DNA of 64,000 nt from Apostichopus japonicus (Eukaryota; Echinodermata; Holothuroidea; Aspidochirotida; Stichopodidae). A program made the translations under genes and the position numbers. Positions 1 to 11,000 of the stretch are shown here, one piece after another. The notes beneath the pieces were generated by a model, which did no database searches, was not told where the DNA came from, and saw only the letters and a list, made by a program, of their open reading frames with translations. Within the stretch, counting starts at the first letter, position 1, and every line of letters begins with the position of its first letter. The stretch spans positions 16,694,611 through 16,758,610 of the forward strand of contig NC_092576.1 in the NCBI RefSeq assembly GCF_037975245.1. The letters are read 5' to 3'.

Positions 1-145
1 TCAAATGCTAAGAACGCTAACTCTTTTTTGGAGTGAAGGATCAACGAATCAGTATGCGTTTCTTCGAATTCAGAAATATTTGTATTTACGCCAATATTTT
101 TACTCGTTTGCCTTCGCTCGTTCTTGTCGTTTTACATCTCAAAAC

Positions 146-209
146 ATGGTAGTTTCGCAGTGGCTTGAAGAAAGCGGATTTGGACGTGATGGTATTCAGT
201 TGGTTGGAG
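146..209 (+). CDS. Possible first coding exon, unknown protein
   Basis: An ATG in a good context (AAAACATGG) opens a 21-codon reading frame, MVVSQWLEESGFGRDGIQLVG, that runs into a strong donor (GGAG|GTAAGT) in phase 1. The mixed, non-repetitive composition looks like coding sequence. No family was recognised and no downstream exon can be joined with certainty; the exon candidates at 6553, 9316 and 10092 are on the same strand and could belong to the same gene. A chance ORF next to a chance donor remains possible. Confidence 0.35.
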
Positions 210-800
210 GTAAGTTTATCAAGCAAAGGTTAAAAGAACGTTAAAGTGTATATAGTTTAGAAGGTCGCCATAGCCGCAGGTCGTCGTTGCCTACAGTCGA
301 TTGGCTAGGCTCTTGAACGTTACGCTTAACAGCGTTCTTTAGCGGAAACATTTAACATTATTCTTGACGCTATACACATAACACATCGGCTAGTTTATTT
401 GAGGTTAGGCCTAGGCCTAATGTTAGGCCTATGAGTAATGGGCCAGAAGTTAATGCAGCTAAGGTCCAGGAATTGTGTTTTTTCTTCATGAACGTTTTTC
501 TTTATGAGTTCTTGTTATTTCACGTATAAAGATGTATAATGTCACAAACTGAAACAGCATAATTACCAGATTGTTTTTGGATACATATTTATTCACTGGT
601 GGGAAATTCGGAATAAGGGGAAATTTCCTGAAAGAAAATTACAAAATAATATAGAAACAATCAAATGCGGTCGACAAACATTTGCAATAATCAATCATAA
701 CTATCATAAATAACAATAGCAGATAATAGATATGTATATATCACTTTAAACAAAGTTCAATATATCAATTTAACTTCAACATACAGTAGAAAAATAATAT
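210..800. other. Intronic or intergenic sequence
   Basis: AT-rich sequence follows the possible first exon. It contains a short run of TAGGCCTA words near 405-430, a motif abundant in several echinoderm genomes. No exon, RNA gene or transposon was recognised. Confidence 0.3.
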
Positions 801-819
801 ACGGCCTTCAGATTAAGCG

Positions 820-1563
820 TTCACTGTACAGACAGCAATGGGTAATACTGTTGAAAACAAGTCATAGCCAAGAATACCAATAATAAACAAACTACCAGTT
901 ACTACAACAAAGTTTAAGCACTTTCACTGCTTAATTCACAAGGGAATGCAAATATGGACAGAAAATACAATGAAATGTTGCACTGTGTTGGAAAATCCGA
1001 ATGACTGATTACAGTTCAGGTATGTTAATGGTCCTACGCAGCAATGAAAGAAACTTACGCCAAAAGATTGCATGACCTTCTTACCCCTTAAAAGGGAATA
1101 TCCTGAGAGAATTACAAATGCCTACTACACGGTGTATGGACATAGCAAATGAAACACCCTTCAAAGCAAACACAAGATTCATCTACTTTAAGATGGGTAC
1201 TATCTGTGACGTTGAGTAACTTCTTCATTCACAGTACAGACAGCAATGAGTACTAATGTACTAAACCAGTCAGGGCCTTAAAGGAATATCAATAATTAAC
1301 AACGTTGCCTTTTACCAGTTAATAATACAACAAAGATGTAACCCCTTTCACTATTTAATTCACAAGGGAATACAAAATTAATATGGACAGAAAATATAAT
1401 TAATCTGTCAACTGTGTTGGAAAATCTGAATGATTGCTTACAACAGGGATGTTAATGGTCCTATGCAGCAGAGAGAGAAACTTATGCCAAAAGATTGATT
1501 GAACTTCTAACCCATAAAAGAGAATATCCTAAGAGCGTTACAAATGCATACACACAGTGTATG
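820..1563. repeat. Diverged tandem duplication of about 330-410 bp
   Basis: The stretch 820-1145 recurs at 1231-1563. Shared landmarks in the same order are a CAGTACAGACAGCAATG-like start, TTAATTCACAAGGGAAT, AATATGGACAGAAAATA, CTGTGTTGGAAAATC, GTTAATGGTCCTA and the closing ACAGTGTATGG. Many substitutions and small indels show that it is old. It is non-coding and its origin is unknown. Confidence 0.7.
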
Positions 1564-2220
1564 GTCCTGTTAGTGCAATACAAAAAGTAAATACCATTTG
1601 TTGTGTTTGGTTATTACCCTTCCTGCTTTAACTGTTGGATAGTTTTAAAAAGAAACAATTTATAGTTATGTAAAGAAAGTTATTTTTGTCAACTAAAGTG
1701 TACCACAGAATAAGAAACTAAAAAAATATGTCCATTTTATCCATAGCCACACATTTAACTGGGTAATAATGTTTTGAAATAACTTTGCCTTTTCAGGTAG
1801 AGTGTGGGCACCAACGTTGGCCAACTTGTTAAGGAGAAGCCCCTGAAGTGTATCCAACCTTTTCTTTTAGGCCTTGGTCCAGACAGGAGGCCAACCCAAT
1901 TAATTTTCATTTTGATTCAACAAGCTCACCAGTTTGTGACTCAATCACTGTTGTAATTGGCAGGGTTTTTAAGTTTCATTTGTTTTAATCTTCATTTTGC
2001 CCTTCCGTTAACAATATTTTTGAAGAGCTAATATTTAAGGTGCATGGTAAGACCAGATAAAGTAAGTCCACCAATTAGCTCTCTGGATGTTTCTCTGGCA
2101 AATGTGTGAGCATTCATAGATTTCAAATATTAAAGGTATGTAGACAGGTAGCTATTACTTCAGTTGAAATATCATAACCCCCGCACCCCCAACCCCCCAA
2201 AAAATCCTCTATGAAAAAAA
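1564..2220. other. Unassigned sequence
   Basis: No exon, repeat family or RNA gene was recognised between the duplication and the tRNA-like array. A C-rich patch occurs near 2180 and an A-run leads into a short TA array at 2220-2245. Confidence 0.3.
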
Positions 2221-2250
2221 AAAAATATATATATATATATGTATATAAAG

Positions 2251-3130
2251 GTTTCGAACCTATGGACATACAATCAGCGTCCATAGCCTAGTGGTTAGGG
2301 TGTCCGCGTACAAGGCCCGTGGTTCGAATCCCGGTGGAGGCTGAAAGTTTTTCACTGTTCTTGATTTTCCAACTCATTACGATTTTCATTTATATATATT
2401 CATTTGCCTTTGTCGTTTACCTCCATTGCATTAACATAAAGTCTGTTCAAAGTATCTGTTTCGAGATCCGGCTTTAGGAATCACAAATGATTTCGAGTTG
2501 GTTAGCATCATGTTTGATCTCTAGAGTAAGGCAAAATATGTCACCAAAAACAGAACTAGTATTGTTCGATACAGGTGACAAACGCCTACAGTGGAATTAC
2601 GACCTTCCTTAACAGTTTCGAACCTCTGGACATACAATCAGCGTCCATAGCCTAGTGGTTATGGTGTCCGCGTACAGAGCGGAAGGCCCGTGTTCGAATC
2701 CCGGTGGAGGCTGAAAGTTTTTTCACTGTTCTTGATTTTCCAACTCATTACGATTTTCATTTATATATATTCATTTGCATTTGTCGTTTACCTCCATTGC
2801 ATTAACATAAAGTCTGTTCAAAGTATCTGTTTCGAGATCCGGCTTTAGGAATCACAAATGATTTCGAGTTGGTTAGCATTATGTTTGATCTCTAGAGTAA
2901 GGCAAAATATGTCACCAAAAACAGAACTAGTATTGTTCGATACAGGTGACAAACGCCTACAGTGGAATTACGACCTTCCTTAACAGTTTCGAACCTCTGG
3001 ACATACAATCAGCGTCCATAGCCTAGTGGTTAGGGTTTCCGCGTACAGAGCGGAAAGCCCGTGGCTCGAATCCCGGTGGAGGCTGAAAGTTTTTTCACTG
3101 TTCTTGATTTTCCAACTCATTACGATTTTC
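2251..3130 (+). repeat. Tandem array of three tRNA-like (SINE-type) units, period 364-371 bp
   Basis: Three copies start at 2251, 2615 and 2986. Each carries a tRNA-like segment (2277-2341, 2641-2711, 3012-3083). In it GCGTCCA pairs with TGGAGGC as a 7-bp acceptor stem with one mismatch. Box A-like TAGCCTAGTGG and box B-like GGTTCGAATCC are present, and copies 2 and 3 can form a TCCGC/GCGGA anticodon arm. Copy 1 lacks 7 nt of that arm, which accounts exactly for its shorter period; copy 2 has lost one G before the T-loop. A shared tail follows (CTGAAAGTTTTTTCACTG and onward). This looks like a tandemly amplified tRNA-derived SINE or tRNA pseudogenes rather than functional tRNA genes. Confidence 0.75.
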
Positions 3131-3133
3131 ATT

Positions 3134-3136
3134 TAT

Positions 3137-3229
<93 letters not shown>

Positions 3230-3250
3230 CATGTACATATATATATATAA
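3134..3250. repeat. (TA)n microsatellite
   Basis: About 115 bp of alternating TA with a few C or G interruptions directly follows the third tRNA-like unit. The long YIYIYI reading frames across it are artefacts of the dinucleotide repeat. Confidence 0.95.
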
Positions 3251-3347
3251 ATCCCAATTAAAGGGGTTTGGACATTTTGCTATCAAATGTTGATATATAT
3301 ATAAATCCCAATTAAAGGGGTTTGGACATTTTGCTATCAAATGTTGT
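3247..3347. repeat. 54-bp direct tandem duplication
   Basis: The segment beginning ATAAATCCCAATTAAAGG and ending TATCAAATGTTG occurs twice in a row, at 3247 and 3301, with essentially no differences, so the duplication is recent. It abuts the TA array, so slippage or template switching there is a likely origin. Confidence 0.85.
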
Positions 3348-3530
3348 CAGCGTAAAATTAAAGTTTATATTACTTGAAAAGTGCAGCTGCTACTTTGACT
3401 TTACAGAGACCATCTTACATACACTTCTATATGAATGGGAACTTTGACCTGTCGGTTTACCTTTACATTCCCATTTTTTTTCTATATTCTATTAGCATTT
3501 TTGATAGTTTTAAGAAGCAAATGAAGGTAT
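3318..3530 (+). repeat. Dispersed repeat, copy 1 (matches 4695-4890)
   Basis: Starting with TTTTGCTATCAAA and running through GAAAAGTGCAGCTGCTA, CAGAGACC, ACATACACTTCTATAT and GGGAACTT, this segment recurs in the same orientation at 4695-4890 with moderate divergence. It is a duplicated non-coding block of unknown origin. Confidence 0.7.
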
Positions 3531-3889
3531 GTTTTATTCATTACGTACTGTTATGTTAGTAATTAAAAGGTTTAATTAAACCGTTAATGGATGATGCATT
3601 CTTTGTAAAGGATTTATTCCAAAGCAAATTTAGACCACTTGGCTCACTTTCTGTTTTGATATATTTTTCATTCATCATTATTACATTATTACTTTACATG
3701 GTCCCAATGCATCTGCTTGAAAAATGGACACGCTTAGACTGTTTTCAGACGCTACCATTATTTGTTTACAAGAGATTTAGTACCACACTGTTTGTACAAC
3801 AAATGTTATGAGGGTCCTTGTTACTATATTTTTAAAATATGATCCCTGCCTTTGTTGCTCCTTTATTAATGGTTAAATATTTCATTCAA

Positions 3890-4340
3890 AAAGTGCAGTA
3901 GTTTTATGCTGGCATTATGTCACTTAAAAATTAGTTGACAAGGCAGTACTTTTATGCTGACATTATGTCTAGACACTCGTTTTACTTGATTTCAGACATT
4001 CATGGCATATACACGCAGAATTTAATGGTTTACTTGAATATCAGTTGCCAAGTGCAGTATTTTTATGCTGACATTATGTCTAGACACTCGTTTTACTTGA
4101 TTTCAGACATTCATGGCGTATACACGCAGAATTTAATGGTTTACTTGAATATCAGTTGCCAAGTTCAGTATTTTTATGCTAGCAGTATGTTTATCTTGAG
4201 TCGTTTATCTTGATTTCGACATTCACGGCATATTCACGCAATATTTAATGCTTCACTTAAATCAGTTGACTAGTGCCGTATTTTTATGCTGGCATTATGT
4301 CTAGACACTTGTCTAGACATACTCGTTTTTCTTGATTTCC
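3890..4340 (+). repeat. 111-bp tandem repeat, about four copies
   Basis: The word TTTATGCT recurs at 3951, 4062, 4173 and 4283, giving periods of 111, 111 and 110 bp. The unit includes GACATTATGTCTAGACACTCG and a GATTTCAGACATTCATGGC block. The two middle units are nearly identical and the outer units are degraded. It is non-coding; the open frame across it is a by-product of a period divisible by three. Confidence 0.85.
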
Positions 4341-4694
4341 GACAATCCACAGTATATATTTAGCCGATAACATTATCAAAACACAATTTTGCGTTCGCAA
4401 TTTGACAGTAGTCATTTTTTTATTGTATATTAATTATAGGTTTCATCATTAAATGTGTTTGAATACATTGCACTCTAAAAATAAAAGAGTGAACTTTTCA
4501 CTCTCTTCACGGAGAAATTTTGCCGTAGACTAGTTACAATATATGCAGGCCTGGACGGCGTACATTGCACACTGTTATACGGTATACAACCAAAATTTAA
4601 CTCCAAAGGAGCGGAAATTCACTCCATTAGACAACAAAAATCTTCGTATTGCAAAGCCAAAGTACTTAATATTCACTCTTTACAAAGGAGTGAA

Positions 4695-4890
4695 CAAATG
4701 ACCTTTTGCTATCAAAGTTTGTCAGCTTAAAATTAAAGTGGAAATTACTTGAAAAGTGCAGCTGCTATTTTGACTTTTCAGAGACCGTCTTACTCAGAAT
4801 TACATACACTTCTATATAATGGGAACTTCGACCTGTCTGTTTACCTTTAACTTCCACTTTTTTATATTTTTTATTAACATTTTTGATAGT
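4695..4890 (+). repeat. Dispersed repeat, copy 2 (matches 3318-3530)
   Basis: Second copy of the block described at 3318, carrying an extra TACTCAGAA insertion after CAGAGACCGTCT. The two copies flank the 111-bp tandem array. Confidence 0.7.
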
Positions 4891-4954
4891 TTTAAGAAGT
4901 GTGTGTGTATGTATTATCTATACATCGATATATCGATATAGATATAAATAAAGA

Positions 4955-4975
4955 TACAGATAAGAAACTTTATAT

Positions 4976-5024
<49 letters not shown>

Positions 5025-5025
5025 C

Positions 5026-5064
<39 letters not shown>

Positions 5065-5190
5065 TATATACATATATACATATATATATATACACATTGG
5101 TATTTTTGTTTACTTCAACGCATGATAGCTGGGACTTAGGTTTACCTCGGGGATAGGTTTACCTGACACCAGGTAAACCTAAGTCTAGGG
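4955..5190 (+). repeat. TA-cored dispersed repeat, + copy
   Basis: The order is GATAAGAAACTTTATA, then about 110 bp of (TA)n with ATAC interruptions, then a tail CATTGGTATTTTTGTTTACTTC...GGGACTTAGGTTTACCT. The same two flanks around a TA core occur in reverse complement at 23405-23545. A short palindrome follows the tail (GACTTAGGTTTACCT against AGGTAAACCTAAGTC, 5130-5175). Confidence 0.75.
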
Positions 5191-6040
5191 CCTTCTTGTT
5201 CAATCAATTTCACTTCCTTTGAGGAATGAATATTTCGAGTTAAGAGAAAACCTCATAAACTTTTCAATTCCGAAGTTACAAAAAAAAAATCGTTCATTTA
5301 AAGGGTAAAATTTCCCCTCAAAAGTGGAGGTAATTCCGAAGGGTATATAACAGAATTACGAACATGGTATATATGTTGATCCCAACTTTACACCTCGATT
5401 TTGACCAAATGCGGATATATATAGTTCCGAAACTTAAAGGTTCCTCTAATTACACTGAAATCTTCGTGTTTGTACTTTTTCTTCCATTAATTTGGGATAT
5501 TTAAGAAAATAAGTGTTTCTATTTTAACTGGCAAATTTACACGTAACGAAACAACGCCCCCACATATAAGCAGTTCTTTCTGTGTTCGGTGGTAGGGCAG
5601 TCGATCGGATCGTATCGTTGCTATCCCAATAGCCTACATTCAACGTTACTTTATGTGGGCCTAGCCATGTAGTCTACAAAGGAAAGTGCCGCAGGTTACC
5701 GTAAACGTTGCCCATTTGAAGTTGGCTTTTGGAACTTTGGTGGAGTATATGCATTGTAAGTAACTTCCTTAAAAGTGTTCCGGATATATTAATAACATTT
5801 AGAGTAAATACCTTCATGCTGAGCACAAATAAAGTAAGACCATGGTTAGAGTTAGAGTAGACTAGCCTAGGCCTAACGTTAGCCCTAAATTGGACCTATC
5901 AGTATTACTGACTATGGTAAATCACAGCTGCCTGCTACTGCCTTTGCTGATACTCGGAATATAAAATGTGATAAATAAATTAAAGTATATACTTGTAACA
6001 GACTGGTCAACCTACACATTTTGCAGCCTGGTGATCTTCC
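5191..6040. other. Unassigned sequence
   Basis: No convincing exon or RNA gene was found. A GT-rich segment around 5700-5755 ends in a good donor-like site (GCATT|GTAAGT, 5754) and could be an untranslated first exon, but nothing confirms this. TAGGCCTA-type words occur near 5865. Confidence 0.3.
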
Positions 6041-6044
6041 AGAT

Positions 6045-6468
6045 CTTTTAAAGTAAAGGCTTAATAATTGACGCACCTCCAAATATTACTAGGCCTACAA
6101 GGCTAGTACTACTATTACTATACTAGCCTACTACTACTGTAGCTAGTACTAGCAACTATACAGCAGGCAACCATAACTTTTTGCAGCCAAGCAGAGTTAA
6201 ATATTTCATGAGTTTGAATCCATTTCAGGTACTGTATATGCTGATCAAATTGTGTTTGTGCATGTTTTGGGGCATTTGGACATCTTACTCCCTAAAAATA
6301 ACCAAAATTACCTCAATATAATACCACTAATATCTGGGACCTGACCTTTCTGAGGTTAGAGGCTCAGAGCATAGCAAACAGCATCCAAAGATAATGGATG
6401 TTTACTTAGGCCTTCACTACAGTAAGCTTATCGACAGATGTGTCAATTTAGGGGTATGAAAGAACTTG
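6045..6468 (+). mobile_element. 5' half of a TIR element (GGCTTNATAATTGACGCAC family)
   Basis: It begins AGTAAAGGCTTAATAATTGACGCACC and stays collinear with the fuller copy at 21922-22515 up to GTGTCAATTTAGGGGTATGAAA, then diverges. The 3' half with the second terminal inverted repeat is missing. It is non-autonomous, with no coding sequence seen. Confidence 0.7.
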
Positions 6469-6552
6469 CATTCGTGCGATGCAATTTTGAACCATTTCAC
6501 GAAATATAAATCTTTGGGTATGTCTCAATCTCTCTGCCATAAAATAAGGCAG

Positions 6553-6647
6553 TCAGAAAGTCACAACTCCAAAAAACAGATACTCAAGCAAACGGAACAC
6601 TACAGTAAAAGAAAGGGCCTGATAGATTCCATAAATGAGTTACAAAA
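6553..6647 (+). CDS. Possible internal exon, coiled-coil-like
   Basis: A pyrimidine-rich tract (TCTCAATCTCTCTGCC) precedes AAGGCAG|TCAG, and the following 95 nt are open and hydrophilic, encoding SESHNSKKQILKQTEHYSKR and a further eleven residues rich in K, E, L and I. The segment ends at a mediocre donor (AAAA|GTAAAA). Composition suggests a short coiled coil. No homology was recognised, and the call rests on splice-like borders and composition only. Confidence 0.22.
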
Positions 6648-6659
6648 GTAAAAAAGGTG

Positions 6660-8040
6660 AAAACTTTTGCCGTCTCAGTACAATATTCATCCCCACAATA
6701 TTCTCTATATATGTGTTAGTGTGCATCACTTAGCCCTGTGCGTACAGTAGTAGTGGTGTGACATTGGTTCTGATTCAGAGAACTAAGTCACACAGGGCCT
6801 CAGTGTAGCAGTGTACAACAATTTTTTGTAACATGAGTTTTTTCCCCCTGCACCTATGGGATGAATCATGGCTGAAGGTAAACAATTGAGTATTCATTTT
6901 AGAATAACAACGCAATCATGGCTAAGTAATTTAGGCATTTTGATATTAACGTTATGATGTGGGTAGTGTTAATAGTGCTGAAGTAATAGCTTGATCAAAA
7001 GTATTCCTCAAAGTCCCGCAATGCCTTTACAGGGTGACCTACTGTACAGTCACTTGAGCACTTAGGAGTTTTTGCAAAAAGAGCAAATTCCTTGTCCAAA
7101 ATTGCTAGGTTTGATCCAGTTTTAAGGAGTCCCATAACAAAAAAACACAGTCTGTGATATATCAATGGAAAAGTGTAAAGATTCAATGTAACATATTTGA
7201 AAGGATTAGAGTATGTTGAAAAACCACTAGATATGCATTTTAAGGAAATAAAAAGTACCTCATTGAACCTTGCATTGTGTTCACACTAATGAGTGATGAA
7301 ATTGTTATCAGTGTCTTCATCATTAAAAGCTAATAATTAGGTTGATCAATGGTCTCACATATTAGTGCAATCACAGAGGTTAAATTTCAATCAGGTTATA
7401 ATGCCAAGGGAATCCAGACCTACTTCATAAAAAAAAAACAAATTCATGGCTCCTATAAAAATCATTCATGATAAAAACCAGCATACATACAGTATGTGCA
7501 ACTAAAGTAGTTTCATATTGGGTATCATGTCCAAATAAAAGCTCTTGATTGTATTCAGTTTTCATACTTTTAAAAATGACCATCGGTGTGCAGTAATTTG
7601 GTGTTAGTAATTTAGTAAGTAACATGAAAATGCACAAGACTAATGTTCAACAGGCACAAGATAGTTCTCATGTCCATAGCACAAACCAGGGAGTTGTTCC
7701 ATTACAACTCCCTGCACGAACATGCTATTATGATCAGAGTTGTTATGGAACAAATAAAACTCCCTTGTATGATGTTAGCACTGTACAGTGTGACAAAACA
7801 CTTAAATGCATACATGTGGTAACATGTTGCTATGATCCGATACTAGCTGGTTGGGTGCATAAATAGATCACCATTATGCAAACTGCACTGCACACGGTTT
7901 CCATTATGTAATAAGTTTCATTTTATGAATTTGTCAATCTGACATGTATGCTCCTGTATGTGTAGGCTGCATGTACAACTTATTGTATCTTAATAATATA
8001 CAGCAAGAAACTATTGAGAACTGTGATAAACAACATTTTC
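6660..8040. other. Unassigned sequence
   Basis: Several short open frames exist on both strands (for example 6995-7186 on the minus strand and 7624-7866 on the plus strand), but none has splice sites plus a recognisable domain. No repeat family was identified. Confidence 0.3.
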
Positions 8041-8084
8041 AAAGTGACAGTTGGGGATCTAAATAGACCACTGAAAGCCTTCCC

Positions 8085-8420
8085 AGCCCCCCCAGTGAAA
8101 AAATGTGGAGGGGCGGAAGTATCATTCCGCCCCCCCCCCCCGCTTCGCAAGTCAAAAAACCCCTTTTTCATTTCCAAATGAGAAAAAAATCTCATTTGGA
8201 GCACCAAATTGCATCTAAGGCCTGGTGAAAATACAAAATTAAGTTTACAAAATGGAGTGGGTGTTGAAGTGTTCTATACTGCACCAAATTGCATCTGAGG
8301 CTACCTGGAAATGCAAAAAAATCCAAAGGGGAGGGGGACACCCCCCTTATACCCCTCCCCCAGGCCGGCCATCAGTCTTCAGCCCCCCCCCCCACTCAAA
8401 AGTACCTTCCTACGCCACTG
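8085..8420. mobile_element. Degraded hAT-type MITE remnant
   Basis: C- and G-run-rich sequence (CCCCCCCCCCCC near 8135 and 8385) ends in TACGCCACTG at 8411-8420, the complement of the hAT-like terminus CAGTGGCGTA seen intact at 14133. A word pair GCACCAAATTGCATCT at 8201 and 8281 shows internal duplication. No left terminus or target-site duplication was found, so the element is truncated. Confidence 0.5.
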
Positions 8421-8429
8421 AACATGATA

Positions 8430-9300
8430 CTAAACATTATCTATCTCTGCAAGCTAGTGTACCCTGCTTTGAGATGTATGGTTTAAATAAGGTTTTCACA
8501 AGTTTGCCCTGTTGACCCAACCACTGGCCTAGACATACCAATAAATAGATCTATCCATGCTTCAAATTGAGTTTTCACAATTTGACCATTTTTACCTAAC
8601 TTTCCTTTGACCTTCACCAAAACCAATAGGCTTCTTGTACTTGTGATGCATCTATACATACATACTGTACCAACCATGAGATCTGTCCAATAAAGCTTAC
8701 TGTCATGAGAAACTGTGTTTACAAGCTAGGATCACAAACACAGTACTCCTACCAATGCACACGCACACATATGCCTTAGTGAGTGGAAAGTTTCAACATC
8801 ATTGAAACCAAACATTAAAAATGAACTCAGTCATAATGCCAAAGTCTGTGTACACGAGTAGTCCTGAGCTTAAACCCCAAATGATACGTTGAGGGACTAA
8901 ATGTACCGGTATACATAGTCTAGGGTGCATGCAATTTTTAAGTAAATGAACTGCATGCGGGATGAGGCATTGAACCATGCATGAATACTCAGTCAATCTC
9001 TTGAAGTGATTGCATGCTAAATTCCTGGGTACAACTTACATACCAAATAATAGATCAATATTCAAACTTAGTAGTGTGGCATTTTTCTCAATTGTTGCAT
9101 ATGCGGTTTCCATGAAAAAAGTGATAGCTAACTTAACTAAACTGACATGAATATTGGACAACATGTACACTAAGTGTTGACATCAAATAGGGAACTGCAC
9201 TGTCAAGACTTCCACCTGCAATTTATGAAACAATTATCTGGACTTATTTATGTTCATTCTCTTGTCAGAAAAGATGGCTTAAATTTGGCACAATTTGAGG
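8430..9300. other. Unassigned sequence
   Basis: AT-rich sequence rich in the words TGTACAGTA/TACTGTAC, which recur across the left third of the window. No exon or transposon was recognised. Confidence 0.3.
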
Positions 9301-9315
9301 AATGCATGAATGCAG

Positions 9316-9521
9316 AATGAGAACACCACAGCAGATATGCTCCACTTTATTGCAAGAAGTACAGGGCTGCAATTTCAAGGTCGACACAGGATATCAAAAT
9401 ACTGTAACTTTGAGCTGCTGGTTCATGCTGACCATGGGATGCAGCGAGAAATGGCTTATATGGAAATAAGGAGCTCCCACAAGCATATATTGCAAACATC
9501 CCCAGTTGTCTTTAATATTCA
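9316..9521 (+). CDS. Candidate penultimate exon, unknown protein
   Basis: The segment is open over 68 codons and ends at a consensus donor (TTCA|GTAAGT) in phase 2. That phase joins exactly to the acceptor at 10092 and completes a CAG codon. Visible text includes STGLQFQGRHRISKYCNFEL, followed by a mixed alpha/beta-like composition. The 5' border is uncertain: AATGCAG|AATG at 9315 keeps the frame, while a better acceptor, CTCTTGTCAG at 9268, leads into another coding-like frame that stops at 9318. That suggests either an alternative start or a one-base frameshift. The TGLxF...RHRxS..C pattern faintly recalls kinetochore RWD-type proteins such as CENP-P, but this is from memory and weak. Confidence 0.45.
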
Positions 9522-10091
9522 GTAAGTATTGACTGTGAGATATATTTTAAATCCCTATGACCTGAAGTTAGTTTTCTAAAGTCTTCCTTTTAATATCCTC
9601 TAAGTCTGATCAACACACACTATACATAATATAAATTTACTGTACTAAGTTTCAACACGAACAAAGATGATGAAAATTTGCTGTTTATTTTCAAAAACTG
9701 TAAACGATCTAAGGCAACGTCTAACAAAGTAATGTAAGAAAGACTTTCCACTTCCCACCAAGTCCACTGCCAAACCTTTTGTTTTACTTTGCTACTTCCA
9801 CCATCATAGAATGTTATCAGAATTGAAATGACTTTATGTGTAGTCTTTGAAAACCAAATGTACTGTAAATCTGCCATCTGGCAGGCTGGAATGAATTGTA
9901 GGTAGGATTGCGAAGCAAAGACTTGAGGTGTTAACAGACCATCACATTTTAACCTTGATTATGATGTGTTTATTTGTACCTTTTGCAACAATGTCAATAT
10001 CAAAATGTGAGGCTTTAAAAAAATATTTACATGGAATGTACTTCAGTGAAACTTTGACATATGATTGAAATGTTGTTTTGGTTTGTTGTAG

Positions 10092-10239
10092 GTTAACAAG
10101 AGCTGGTGGAATTTCTCCACAAGAGAAGGAAGTACTGTCATCAATAAAATCTGCAGACAGAAGAATATTTTTACTGAAGATCAAAATTTTCAATGAAAGG
10201 AAAGGCTTTCGATTAAAATTGGACAAACAACTTCTGTAG
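10092..10239 (+). CDS. Candidate terminal exon, unknown protein
   Basis: A good acceptor (TTTGGTTTGTTGTAG|G) opens 48 codons ending in TAG at 10237-10239. The text begins LTRAGGISPQEKEVLSSIKS and continues basic and hydrophobic (ADRRIFLLKIKIF and onward). It joins in phase to the exon ending at 9521. The two exons together give a plausible C-terminus of roughly 117 residues. The larger minus-strand frame over the same bases is judged a shadow. Function is unknown; any earlier exons would lie towards the left edge. Confidence 0.5.
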
Positions 10240-10334
10240 ATACAATGAGGACTAGATTTAAATGTCATTGATTGGAGCCAGGTACGGTGCATTCTATGAG
10301 TTTGAATTTTTCTTTTTAGTTTCTGGACAGGTAT

Positions 10335-11000
10335 ATGACATGTAGCATACAAATTAAAATTTGTTAATGAATTTTCTTCCTTCACAGCATCATAAAATTC
10401 ATTATGAATAATCCATTTATACAAATTCTTATGTTGCTGTATTTGAAAATAATTTTCGTTAGTAAAACAAAGATTTTAATCATATTCATTGCATTAACTA
10501 TTATTCATGTAACTCCCTTACTTCACTGTATCAAATAAAACATTGTTTCACCAATCCATTATTCCAGTTGTTATACTGCTGGGAGGGGAGACACCAAGGT
10601 CTTTTAATACTTCAGTTACCCAATTAATGCTAACTAGATGCTCAATAATGCTTCCCTCAATGGGGATGTTGGGTCTAGCAAACCTTAAGTCTAGTGGACC
10701 CTCAATGTAATGGGCATCCCCCCCCCCCATGTTGGTACTGCATGTGGTATACTTTTGTTAGTGAAACTAAGAGTTTCATCCTAGTCATTACATTGAGGGA
10801 TGCTCTTTATTAAACTCCCTTACTTCACTGCAGCGTATTGGTAATCAACTATTCTAGTTGTAATGTTGCTAGTACTGTATTTGAGAATCCTTTTGTTAGT
10901 GAAACGAAGAGTTTAATGCTATCCATTACATTTAGGAGTACTCTCTAAGTGTCTACCTTCACAACATCATATAATAAATTATTAACAATCCATTATCTCT
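10335..11000. repeat. Diverged tandem repeat, about three units
   Basis: The words TTGTTAGTGAAAC.AAGAGTTT and CATTACATT.AGGG recur near 10460, 10755 and 10895. CTTCACA.CATCATA.AA and TAA.AATCCATTAT also recur near 10385 and 10965. The copies are well diverged and are non-coding. Confidence 0.6.

Noticed and set aside
2277-3083. Functional tRNA genes
   Set aside because: Each tRNA-like head carries a defect (missing anticodon-arm bases, a lost T-arm base or T-arm mismatches) and lies in a tandem unit with a SINE-like tail.
9942-10424. 160-codon minus-strand frame
   Set aside because: It overlaps a plus-strand exon with good splice borders and phase match. The minus frame has no motif and no splice evidence, so it is taken as a shadow.
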